64,000 nt of DNA from positions 10,428,501 through 10,492,500 of the forward strand of contig NC_053044.1 of the NCBI RefSeq assembly GCF_003473485.1, in the 5' to 3' direction. Every line of letters begins with the position of its first letter. The stretch's first letter is position 1. The notes under the pieces are model-generated. The model worked only from the letters and a program-made list of their open reading frames with translations, was not told the DNA's origin and searched no databases. Below, piece by piece: positions 24,304 to 34,402 of this stretch. This DNA comes from Medicago truncatula (taxonomy: Eukaryota; Streptophyta; Magnoliopsida; Fabales; Fabaceae). Both the position numbers and the translations under genes were made by a program.

Positions 24304-25662
24304 ATGGCTCCTAAGAAACCCACAAACCCCGCAAAAAGAAAGAAAGGAGAAGCATCCACCCCATGACCCCCACCTAGAAACCAACCGTACGACCACGAGA
24401 GGTTTAAATCTCGGTACCACCAAGATCGATACAAGGAACTGCTTAAACAGAGTATGTGGCCCGATAAACTTTTTAACATAAGCCCTCAAGGACCCTACCA
24501 AGACCTCCTGAAACTTTTAACTGACCAAGGGTGGGGAAGACTGCTCCAACCTATCACCGACCTCAATGCTGAGCTCGTGCGTGAATTCTACGCCAATGCT
24601 CTTCCCAAAAACCTCACCGAGCTATTCGTCTTTGAAACCTTTGTAAGAGGTCGAACCATCCGCTTCGATCGCGAAGCAATTAACACATATCTTGGTGACC
24701 CATTTCCGCTAAGTGATGAGGATGATATGGATGAATTTCATGAAAACCAAAACAGAGGCACCTTTGACATTGAGCCAATGAAAGAAACAATCAAGAAGGG
24801 TATCCTGTTAGAGGGTACAACATATGATGTGAGCGATGCTGGCAGAGAGTACCGCGCTCAGTATAAATTTATGAACAACACCTCCAAATTCATCCTGAAG
24901 TTTATCCTTCACAATGTCAAACCCAACAGCCACTTGTCCGATTGTACCGTGGATGTATGCCCATTAATCTACTACATTCTCAAGGGCATCAAAGTCGACA
25001 TAGCCCACACTATTGCTTGGGAATTGAAGTTGGTCAGACTTCAAGGAAAAGGCGAACCAAAAACCTGCCTCGCTTTCCCCGGACTCATTATGGGCTTGAT
25101 CAAGGATACACGAATGAAGATGCCCACTGCTGTACATGAGGAAATCCGGAACCCCATTGATGACGACTTCATCAAACGTTACATCATGGGTGAAACAAAG
25201 AAAGATCAGGGCAAAGGCAAACATGCCTCTTCTTCTCAGGCAACACATCCACAACCAGGGTCCGAACCATTTCAGATTCCACCCACGACTGCCTTCGACT
25301 TTTCCAGCTACGCACAATGGCAACATCAGTGCCATACTCACACTTGGAACATGCTGGCAGCCACTAACCGAGCCAACACATACTTCCAGCAGTCCCAATA
25401 TCTGATGCAACAGCAAGCAGGGTACCCTCCGGAGGTTATGGGGCAGTTCATGAGACCTCCCGCTTTTCAGACTTATGTAAATTGGCCTGAGGACATGCCA
25501 GGTCCTTATGGAGGGGATGCATGTCATGATGAGGCAGCTGAACACGATGGTGGTGAGGGAAATGATGAAGGCATGGAGGAAGATGATCCAATATTTGTGC
25601 ATAGTGCGACCTCCACTCGAGGCGATGATGATGATGATGGTTCCAATGACATGCATGGATGA
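24304..25662 (+). pseudogene. Athila ORF of plant-transposon-protein type
   Basis: ATG at 24304 is followed by a basic start (MAPKKPTNPAKRKKG) and an in-frame TGA at 24364-24366. The frame then stays open to 25662, with 402 codons from the internal Met at 24454. The body has ELVREFYANAL, VRGRTIRFDREAINTYLG and a run leading to LIYYILKGIKVD, a pattern seen in many legume Athila-type ORFs annotated as putative plant transposon protein. The C-terminal third is Gln/Pro-rich and ends in an acidic stretch with Asp repeats. Function in the element is unknown. The early stop makes the full-length form non-functional, although the internal start could still give a product. Confidence 0.7.
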
Positions 25663-27385
25663 GAAAGAAGAGAAAAGACTCGAAAGCTCACCTTTGATTG
25701 AGTGATATTTTAAAAAAAGCTTTCAGTCGATTCTTTCTTTCTCTTTTATCTCTTTTAATTGCATTCTTTGATATTACTTTTGTTGTTGTTTAATTTGGCA
25801 CAATGACTCAACTTCTGTTATTTGACATTTTGTTTAATTATTATGGTACTTTCGTATTCCTATCCGTATTGTTCAATGTTGTATTGTGTTGTTTTAAAGT
25901 AATAGGTTTAATGCTTTTTGTGTTATTAAGTACTTCATGTGTTGTTTTAAAGTAATAGGTTTAATGTATTGTGTTGTTTGAAAAGAAAATGCTCAAAGCT
26001 TCAGATTTCAAAGCGCTTGAAAGATAGCCAAAGCTTGAGCAAAATCTCAGATGAATGGTAATGATAGATAGTTGTGACAAAGCGCATAGCCAAGGTACAA
26101 AGTTTCCGGTTTTTCTAGGTTTTTACTTGAATAGGAAACGAATACTTTGCACAAATTTCAGTTCATTTAGTTCTCCGCGATAATGTGTTTGTTTGTGAAC
26201 CACTTAGATCCAGCCTAAATGTGAGGATACTTCAATGTGCTTAACTTATATGCAGGAGACCAACATTCAATGTTTAACTCGGTCGTTTTATGTTAAATCC
26301 AATATCTGCTTTGAAATTTGTGAAAGCATAGAAATGATCAAGGCGATTTTTGAAATTGAGTGAAAACTACTTGACCACAAATAGCCTACCCTGTGAGAAG
26401 AGCGAGTGTCTGCTAACCCAGCTGAGCCAAACGAATCAGAGTCCTCAGTAATGAACTGTCAATTCATAAGCACATTGCTTGATGAAGTTGCCTAAAATTT
26501 TCAAAATTCAGTTCATTATTGACGCATTATGAGACTTTGATATGTTTTTCATTGTTGAACCCTAGACTTTCATGTTTATTATCCCTTGCCATAGTAGGGG
26601 AACATTCAAAATAAGGTTGTGTTTTTGTTCAAGTTGGGGAGAAAAGGTAGGTATAAATCAATTGTCAAGTGAATTGGTGAATGTTTAATTGTGTTCAAAG
26701 ATAATATTGTTTGTAAATTCAAATGAAAAAGAAAAGAAAAAGTGTACATGAAAATTAAAAAGAAAAAAAGAAGAAAAGAAAGAAAAATCCAAAAAAAAAA
26801 GAGAATAAGTTGTCATGATCAAAGGGGTATTTGGTTTATCACCAAGGGCTGTTTAGAATTTAAAGGGATTGTTGCAAATTTACATTTTTTATGGAATGTT
26901 CCCTTATGCTTGGCCTTTTTGAATTCAATTTCCCACAAATGACCCTTCTTTTGTAGCCAAGCCACATTATAACCCTAAAAGACCTTATGATCTATGCTTT
27001 CATGTTTTTCAAGATGGTATGTTGGATGGACACATAACTTGATCAGGATGTTAGCATGAGTGTCGGATGTGTATTCATGTTCCACATTTCATGATTTAAA
27101 TTTCTTATTTACTTTCAAAGAAGAGTGTTAGGTGTGGTTCATCGATAACCATGTTATTGCCTTGAATTATATGAAGTGAATTTTGTGTTTGGGGCATGTT
27201 TCACATTCACAGTTTATTCCTAGATTAATGAGAAACTCCAGACTTGCCCGCACAGTTCACAATTTAATCATGTCATCTGACATTTGTTAAAACATTTGAT
27301 CGTATGCCTTTGTACTTTAAAGCTCTTGTCCAATGGGTGTGTATTTCCTTTTTGAAGTCAATTGTTTGGGGACAAACAAATATTT
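25663..27385 (+). other. Non-coding 3' interior of LTR element
   Basis: No enzyme domains are seen in any frame. It contains an internal duplication of a 'gtgttgttttaaagtaataggtttaatg' phrase (about 25888 and 25938) and a purine-rich A/G stretch near 26740-26800. This is the space where integrase or other genes would be in related elements. Confidence 0.6.
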
Positions 27386-27398
27386 AAGTTGGGGAGAG
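27386..27398 (+). other. Polypurine tract
   Basis: The sequence aagttggggagag lies 2 bases before the 3' LTR and is the expected primer site for plus-strand synthesis. Confidence 0.8.
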
Positions 27399-27400
27399 TT

Positions 27401-28750
27401 TGATAAGTGTCAGAAAACATTTAAATAGGATATATATTTTAGGCACTTTGATTACTTGGTTCATAAGTTATCTCGTGAAAAGCTCATAAATATTGAAGAA
27501 TAGTTCATTTATGCTTTTTACATCTAATGCCAACTGTTTGTGTAGGAAAATGCATGTCTGGATACTTAAAAAGCAAGAAAACACAAAGAAATGAAAAGGT
27601 TAACTCGCCAGGCGATCCCAAGGTGAGTTCATGGCGAGCTGAGGCAGAAAGTCCATTTCTCACTCGCTCCCAACTCGCAATGGCGAGAGAAAGGCAAGCA
27701 AGGAGGTTCAAGAGCTCGCCATGGCGAGCAACATTACTCGCGAGGCGAACTAAGGCGGCCTAGCCCTTCAAAGCTGACGTGGCAAAAACCCATAGGGGAA
27801 GAAAGCTTAACTCGCCATTGCGAGAACATCCACTCGCGAGGCGAGTTGTGTCAGAACAGAAACATTATAAAAGGCCACTTGATCATAACATTAAAGCATC
27901 ATCCAGGGAGATCATATATGATACAATAGACCACTAGAGGGAGAGAGAGAGCAGGAGAAAACCAGGGAGAACTTAAGGAACAAGGAGCACAAGGATTGAA
28001 GGAATCTCCAAGATCATTGAGACATCATGGCTTGCTCATTTCATCTCTTCTTTTCTCCTTGTAAGGTTACCATGACAATGTGTAGCTAAACTCTTTTTGT
28101 TGAGATTAAATCTAATCAACTCTATTAGTATGTATTTATTTTGATTATGATGTTGTTTGTTCTTAATTATCTTTTGATGTTGAGGATAATCTTGTTTTCC
28201 ATTTTGATCCTATGGATTTGAATTGCTATTGAAAAATAAATTTTGAATCTAGGTTAGAATAATTCTCTATCAAATCTCTTTTTCTAGACATGGAATTAGG
28301 TTTTGGTAATCACTTTGAATATTGGAACTTAAAGCTTTTGTATCATTGAATGGTTTGGGAAATCAACTATACAACGATACAATCGACTAGTGGATCGTTC
28401 AGTAGTTTGGGAAATCGACGATCGAACGACTCAATAGAATTCACGACATCATTTGGACACAAATGATGTTGTCGAGCAATATGTGATAATATCAATTGAT
28501 AATTAGGATCCGCAACACTAAATCCGAGAATACGTATGAATAGGTTGATGAATTTTAATCCCAACATAATCATTTCCCTGTTAACTCTCATCCCATTCAC
28601 ATTTCTGTAGTTTTATAGTTTATGAACCGAAACAATTCCGCAATCCGAGCTCAGAACGATATGAATTGTTGAATGGCCTAGAATATCGCACTAGTCCCTG
28701 AGGAGACGATATAAATACTTACAATTGTTTGATGCAAAAATACTACATCA
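27401..28750 (+). repeat. 3' LTR of Athila-like element
   Basis: It is identical in length (1350 bp) to the 5' LTR and differs by about 20 substitutions by eye, several of them C/T or G/A changes. The AACAT duplication follows at 28751. Confidence 0.95.
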
Positions 28751-29414
28751 AACATCCATGTTAATAGCATAAAACGGCAAAGTACAAATGCCTACACATA
28801 TGACTATATTTAAATCTTCGGAATAACCATGTTTCCGGATCTGCAACGTGGATGACGCCAAAGTCATTGATTGAATCTGCACTGGATCGAAGCTGATATG
28901 ATAATCTAAAGTGATTAAATACCTAAGAGAAACAAGGAAAACAAAAAACGTCGCACAAAGAAGACGAACAACCAACGTCGTACGAAGACGACGAAATCAC
29001 AACGAAATAGATGTGAAAATCACTTAATTCAATAAAAGGGAAATAGAAAAACGAGTTAGAGGAGTGATTTTGGGTCAAAAATTGACCCTAAATCATCCCT
29101 CTTTGGTGGATGAAGGAGAAGAAACTAGGGTTTTTGTGACGGCTCACGATAGAGTTTTATTTTACATATGAGGCATTAGTTTTTTCATAGCACCTATAGC
29201 TTGAAAGCATATAAATTATAATTAATTATTAAATAAAGGCTAAATATTAATTAATTATACTATATAATAGTATATGCTATAAAATAACCTAGTTTGCTCT
29301 AAATAGGTTAAGATGACAACAACCAAATTGAAGAGTATCGTTGCTGCCTGGTGAGATAAACTTGTTGTTCAGATACAAAGGAAAACACCCATCCGAACTT
29401 GACTAGAGATGAAA

Positions 29415-29790
29415 CTAGGTCTTTTACCCGTGCTATCGCCTGGGACATTAAAAATGGAGAAACTAAAAATGTTCTGATATTATTCATTACATAAAAAGTA
29501 AAATAAATAAACATAAAAAGTATTTAAGGGCGTACAAATATTGGGTCACACATTTTCGAATATCTCCTTATAAACTACATTTGAGGTGGTGCTGATACAA
29601 TCCTCATTGTTATCCGTTAATAATATCTTCAGACCATTCCTTGATGTAACACGTGATATCGCAACATATAGCTGCCCATGCAAGAAGACCGATTATGAAA
29701 GATAGATGCCAACTTGCTTAAGTGATTGTCCCTCACTTTTGTTTATAGTCATTGTAAAACGCAAGATTACTATCCATTTTTTAACCATCA
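29415..29790 (-). pseudogene. Helitron 3' end with broken helicase C-terminus
   Basis: The minus strand from about 29757 to 29525 encodes the C-terminal end of a Helitron helicase: TINKSEGQSLKQVGIYL, then an in-frame stop, then GQLYVAISRVTS and GLKILL. It ends with a stop codon near 29525. The 3' terminus is CTAG at 29415-29418 with host T, preceded by a hairpin with one mismatch (29427-29444). Upstream parts of the gene are absent, and no matching 5' terminus was found. This is a dead, truncated copy, related to but diverged from the intact RepHel at 7134. Confidence 0.8.
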
Positions 29791-31540
29791 AATGAAATTG
29801 GTTTATTTTGGATCTTAAATGAAGTTCAAATTGCAACTTAAATAAATTTATAGTAGACTTTAGCAGACTATCAATATAGATATCGCAAAGGAAGCATACA
29901 AAGTAAACAATATAACATTTCTATAATCTATAAAAGATCATGCCAAATAAATATGAAAAGCAAACATGATTGGGTAATAATTTGATTGTCAAAAATAAAT
30001 TTTAATTGGATGGATACTCGAAATATAATGAAAGTTACAATACATTATATTTTCCATAGCATGCTACTCTCTGAAAATAAGTTTAAACGAAAGGACATAC
30101 ATAGCAGATAAATAAGTTTATAACAATATTTAAATTAATGTTATAGCATTTTCATTAATAATAAGATGATGGTGTACACTACCATCAAATTTGTTCATAG
30201 AAACTTCCTATTAAGGCACTTCAATTATAAGAGGCATGTTCAACAAACTTAAAACTTAACATATGATAAAAAGCAAAGTAGAGTAAAAGGAGAGTTCCAA
30301 ATCATTGTTTGATACTAATTTTCGTTCAAATCACTACCGGTTGACAATACGGTTACAAAAGCAAAGTAGCACCAAGCACCACCAATCTCAAATCATCTTA
30401 GAGGTGGAGAGTGATTAGACTCAAAACACAATTCAATTCATAGAAAGGGAAAAGCTATTACCTTGAGAGAAACTTTGCAAAATTAGCAAATTTGAACAAC
30501 GATGACTTATTTCTCTTTATCTGGAGTGGCAAGTTTTAGGTGGAAAAATTGTGTTGTTCTTTTTGTTTGCCTGGCTGATGCAATGCCGCAGACGACAACG
30601 GCGAAGGTGATGTCGGATTCGAGAGCATTGGTGAAGGGCGACGACAAGAGAGAGCTGCGGCGACGGAGAGAGCGGTGACAACAAAGAATTTTGTTTGAAT
30701 GTCTGGGAGTGAGGTGGAAGATGAACAACTCAAAGGGGGAAGGGATTTGTTTGAGTAAAAGCAATCTGAATTCCAACACATAAAGAAGGAATAATGGGAG
30801 AGGAGAGAAGAGAACTTAAAAATGAAGGAGAAAGAGGTGGGCATCAATAAGTGTGGAGTCAATTTGGGAATTGGAGGATAATGAATGAGTCAAAACTTGG
30901 ATAAGTGCATAGGAAATATACATCAAATTTGAAAGTTTGACTCAGATTAAATCAAAGGATGAGATGCATGCTTAACCAAATGATGAGATCCAACGGCCTC
31001 CCTTGTTTTGGAGTCAAAACCAGTTAGGTTTAGGGTTTGCAAAGTCATTAGCAATGTTAACAAAGATTAGATATAAGTATGATAAGTATGATAATAATTA
31101 TTTACCTATCGACATGGAAAAAAGGCGATCTTAGGAGAAGTATTTTTAACATTCTAGTATAATACCATAATAGAAAGTATTTTTAAATTAGGGGGTGAAA
31201 AAATGCACTTTAGTCAAATATTTATCATTTAAACTCACAAACTATTAAATAAGTAAATGACCATAGTATAAACACACCTAATTGGTTATATTTGGTGTTT
31301 CAGATTTGCAAATAATCTGAAACAAGTGTAGGAATTATAACTTAATTCTATTAGGCTGACTTTTGATAATTATATTAATAGACTCATATTATGTAGTCTA
31401 TCCCAGTTAAATGGCTATATTCGTAAGATCCTATTAAAAAGGATCTATATATATTATAATATTATTCAAATATTAAATTTATAGACTGTATGCGTTAATT
31501 AATATTTGGTATTAATCACATAGAGTAACTTATTCATATG
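29790..31540. other. No clear gene; AT-rich spacer between Helitrons
   Basis: Minus-strand frames at 30507-30862 are Ser/Pro/His-rich with no motif and overlap each other in different frames, so I do not call them genes. The rest is AT-rich and uninformative. Confidence 0.4.
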
Positions 31541-31542
31541 AA

Positions 31543-31572
31543 CTAGTTACAAACCTGTGCTTCGCACGGGTT
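31543..31572 (-). other. Second Helitron 3' terminus
   Basis: On the minus strand aacccgtgc, loop gaa and gcacaggtt form a stem with one wobble pair, then a short spacer and CTAG with host T. Confidence 0.85.
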
Positions 31573-31947
31573 CAATAACGTATTCGATAAAAAAATTCTT
31601 CGAAAGAAAAGATGTTAAAACGACGGAACATTGTGATTCATCATAAAATATGTATGGGCTGATTTAGAGATCATATAATCAGTTTATGAGATTATGAATT
31701 GACATAATATTTAGGATAAAAACAATTAGAACCAAAAGGGAACCAATGATGTGTGAATTATGATTACATATTATCCAAAATTATAAAAAAGAGTGTTGTT
31801 GTTGTAGAGTTAGCAAAAAAGGATTGATACCCATATTTACATCAGATGAAACCAAGCAAAGAAGTAGCATCGGTGAGTGAAGATAATCTTGTCTAGGATT
31901 AGAGTTAATGTGATATGTTGAAAGTGCGGGTCATGAACACCAAATCT

Positions 31948-32211
31948 TTATTTGAGAACGACTTGAACGTGCATATTTTTAGGTGGCTTCTCTACATAAA
32001 AAATTAGCTTATCACCTACCTCTAACATATGTTCTCGGCAAAAGTTGAACCATTGACCGCCTAAGTATTTTTCGTAACTTGCTCTCTTTGCCGTTATCAA
32101 GCGACACTTATACCTTTTTTGAGTTTGTTTGTCGATGAGTGTGATTTTTTTCCATGTTCCTTTTACAAATGTCTTTGATATCTCATTTGGGAAGTGCTGG
32201 GTACAAAACAA
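31948..32211 (-). CDS. B3 DNA-binding domain exon (copy 1)
   Basis: The frame encodes about 85 residues in plant B3 order: HFPNEISKTFVKGTWKKITL, the middle KRYKCRLITAKRASYEKYLG, and the end LEVGDKLIFYVEKPP. The stop codon is at 31948, and a possible AG splice acceptor lies just before the HFPNE codons. B3 domains bind DNA in plant transcription factors. The exon is open and looks maintained. It sits about 400 bases inside the 3' end of a Helitron, so it is either a captured host exon or part of a transposon protein. No upstream exon can be firmly joined. Confidence 0.7.
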   Translation of the reverse strand: MFCTQHFPNEISKTFVKGTWKKITLIDKQTQKRYKCRLITAKRASYEKYLGGQWFNFCREHMLEVGDKLIFYVEKPPKNMHVQVVLK

Positions 32212-32584
32212 ATTGCAGTGTTAATTAGATGTTATATATACAAGTACATTTCTAAAACATTTACCAAAACATTATAAAGATTTGCTGTAGGAAAAGAACA
32301 TGTTCTATTTTGTTCAAGAGATTAGGAAAACAACATTATAATTAACATGATACTAATTGAAACCAATGAAGGAACCAACTATGTGCAGATTAACGTTACA
32401 TAATAGTTAGGTTTATAAAAAAGACTGCAAGTGTCATAGACTAACCAAAAAAGGATTTTTGCCAATATTTACATCAGAAAAAATGAAAAGAACAAATGGC
32501 ATCCCAAAGTCAAGATAGTTTACGATTACAGTCCAAAGTGATGCGTCAAAATAGTAGAAGCTCAAATAGTTCAGCAACAAAGAT

Positions 32585-32848
32585 CTACTTTGGAACAACT
32601 CGAACATGCAAGTTCTTCAGTGACTTTTCGAGATTAAAGATGAGCTTACCACCTTCTTCCATCACACGTTCTTTGCAGAAATTGAACAACTGCTCACCCA
32701 AGTATTTTTCATAGCTTTCTCTTTCGGCGGTAATGAGGCGACACTTATATTTTCTCTGTGTCTGGTCATCAATGAGAGTGATTGTTTTGCGCTTTCCTTT
32801 TAGAATTGTTCTTGACACCTCATATAAGTTATAAAATAAAGGTAGCAT
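32585..32848 (-). CDS. B3 DNA-binding domain exon (copy 2)
   Basis: A second B3 frame about 640 bases upstream of copy 1 on the minus strand. Shared blocks are ITLIDDQTQRKYKCRLITAE and ESYEKYLGEQLFNFC. It ends with LHVRVVPK and a stop. It differs from copy 1 at roughly a third of positions by eye, so the duplication is not recent. Both copies being open is notable for a transposon. They could be alternative last exons of one transcript or a tandem pair of captured exons. Confidence 0.65.
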   Translation of the reverse strand: MLPLFYNLYEVSRTILKGKRKTITLIDDQTQRKYKCRLITAERESYEKYLGEQLFNFCKERVMEEGGKLIFNLEKSLKNLHVRVVPK

Positions 32849-32962
32849 AACTGATTTTAAGCTAAAGAAAATGTATCATGACTTCTAATTTATCTTTCTA
32901 TTATCTTCATAAAAAGGCTAGATAAAAGCATTCATGTGCATTATATGAGCCCAATTGACCAA

Positions 32963-33850
32963 TTAACATTGTTGAAACAAATGAAAATTAAGCATCACTC
33001 CCGCATGTGCATCTATAGCTAGCACTATTTGACATTGATGTCTTCGAACATTTGGTGCAACTCTCATAATATCATCAAAACTGGTTAGGATTGAATTTAG
33101 TTGGTTTCCAAATAGTGATGCAATATGTATCCTAACACAAATTATGCACATGAAATAAAGAATAATACAATATGTATTTTTAATTTGTGCGTAAAAAAAA
33201 TTCAAAGCATGTTTGTGCATAAAAAAAGCAGACCTTGACTAAGTTTAAAAATTCAACAATTGGCCTAACCTGAGACAGATTGAAAAATCATTGTACGAAG
33301 TACATTGAGGAGAAGTCGAACTCTGACTTAAGTTTTGACTGATGCTTTGACTATGAGCTTGAGAATTGTTAAGGTCACGACAACAATTCAAGAAACATGA
33401 TCAAAAAACAATCAAATCAGATTGTGAAATAATAATTTACTCTAGCACTGTATTGCGAAATCATAATGCAAACTTACTAAGTCTTAAACTTCTCAACAAC
33501 CGGATAATGTAGGTTGATGAGCAGCCTCGAACCTAACCAATTGTTACATTATTTGGGTTGTCATTGACTACAAAATAGAAGCAAAGAACTCAAGGTAAAT
33601 AGATGGTAAATGATAAAGCTACGGAATATTTTTCTCATAGTGTTATATCAACTATATTCTCACTGCATAAGGAAAGACATATTTCAAGTCATTATCAAAC
33701 TTATACAAAATCCTATCATCTGATCCTGAAATATTAGAAAATAATACCTTTTATCTTTCAACACAATGTTCGTACACAATTTCTTTCTAGTCCCAATTGG
33801 CATTGTCTTAACAATCTCATGAAGAAGCCCGATGATTTCTTAAAAAAAAT
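32963..33850 (-). pseudogene. Possible RPA-like (DUF223-type) scraps
   Basis: Minus-strand pieces include SILTSFDDIMRVAPNVRRHQ (about 33100-33030) and EIIGLLHEIVKTMPIGTRKK followed by LCTNIVLKDKRY (about 33850-33745). They are compatible with parts of an OB-fold RPA-like protein of the kind Helitrons carry. No continuous gene can be built and no diagnostic residue is present, so this is a weak call. Confidence 0.25.
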
Positions 33851-34402
33851 TACTATTATAAATGTTGGAATTTAATTAATGCCATATTTTTGTATAAGAA
33901 TACCATATTTTTGGTGTGTTTCAAAAATATAAGAATTTATATTATATGATATTATATTTGTTACATTGTTGGTGTAATGGAGACATATATGTTTAGTTTT
34001 TTTGAATAAGAAAAAGATATGCATAGTTTCTTACAATATAAAGGTGCATTATATATATATATATATATATAGGACATTTTAAATGAGATGAGTGAAAAAA
34101 AAAAATAAAAAAAATAAAAATAAAATAAAAAAAATGAGATGAGTGATTATTATGAGAGATGAGAGGACTTAATAATAACCATTAGATCTAAACTAATCAT
34201 TTCATCAATAGCTATGCTGTCAATTAAAACAAAAAACATAGTTCTTCGTCTTTCCTCTGCACACGCTTCTCAATGCAACTTGTACAGAACCCTTTAGCTG
34301 GCGATGGCGATGCTTACTGCTTTTGTTAGAAGATTTCTATGGCCACCTAAATCATACATACGCCAATTGAATGTTTTTTTTCTTTCTATTTTCCATTTTC
34401 GT

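Larger units (their letters stand above)
21019..28750 (+). mobile_element. Complete Athila-like LTR retrotransposon, non-autonomous
   Basis: Two 1350-bp LTRs (TG...CA) flank a 5-kb interior, and AACAT is duplicated on both sides (21014-21018, 28751-28755). A primer-binding site complementary to plant tRNA-Asp lies 3 bases inside the 5' LTR, and a polypurine tract precedes the 3' LTR. The interior has a gag-like frame fused to a post-pol tail and a second ORF of the plant-transposon-protein type. No protease, reverse transcriptase, RNase H or integrase is seen, so it must rely on helper enzymes. By eye the LTRs differ at about 20 of 1350 positions, so the insertion is fairly recent. Confidence 0.92.
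20893..29200 (-). pseudogene. 541-bp retroposed-looking insertion split by LTR element
   Basis: A perfect 15-base direct repeat, catagcacctatagc, flanks this block (20893-20907 and 29186-29200). With the nested LTR element and its 5-bp duplication removed, 541 bp remain (20908-21018 plus the rest after 28755). On the minus strand it starts like a plant mRNA leader (aaaccctagtttcttctcc near 29130). It then has an open frame beginning at 28975 (MVVRLLCATFFVFLVSLRYL) that runs without a stop up to the LTR insertion and remains open beyond it. No protein family is recognised. The long target duplication suggests LINE-type retroposition of a transcript, although a clear poly(A) tail is absent. Confidence 0.5.

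Noticed and set aside
24964..25656. 230-residue minus-strand frame opposite the second LTR-element ORF
   Set aside because: It is the shadow of the plus-strand ORF. The plus strand has the recognisable domain and element context.
30507..30862. Two overlapping minus-strand frames with Ser/Pro-rich content
   Set aside because: They overlap in different frames, have no motif and no splice support.
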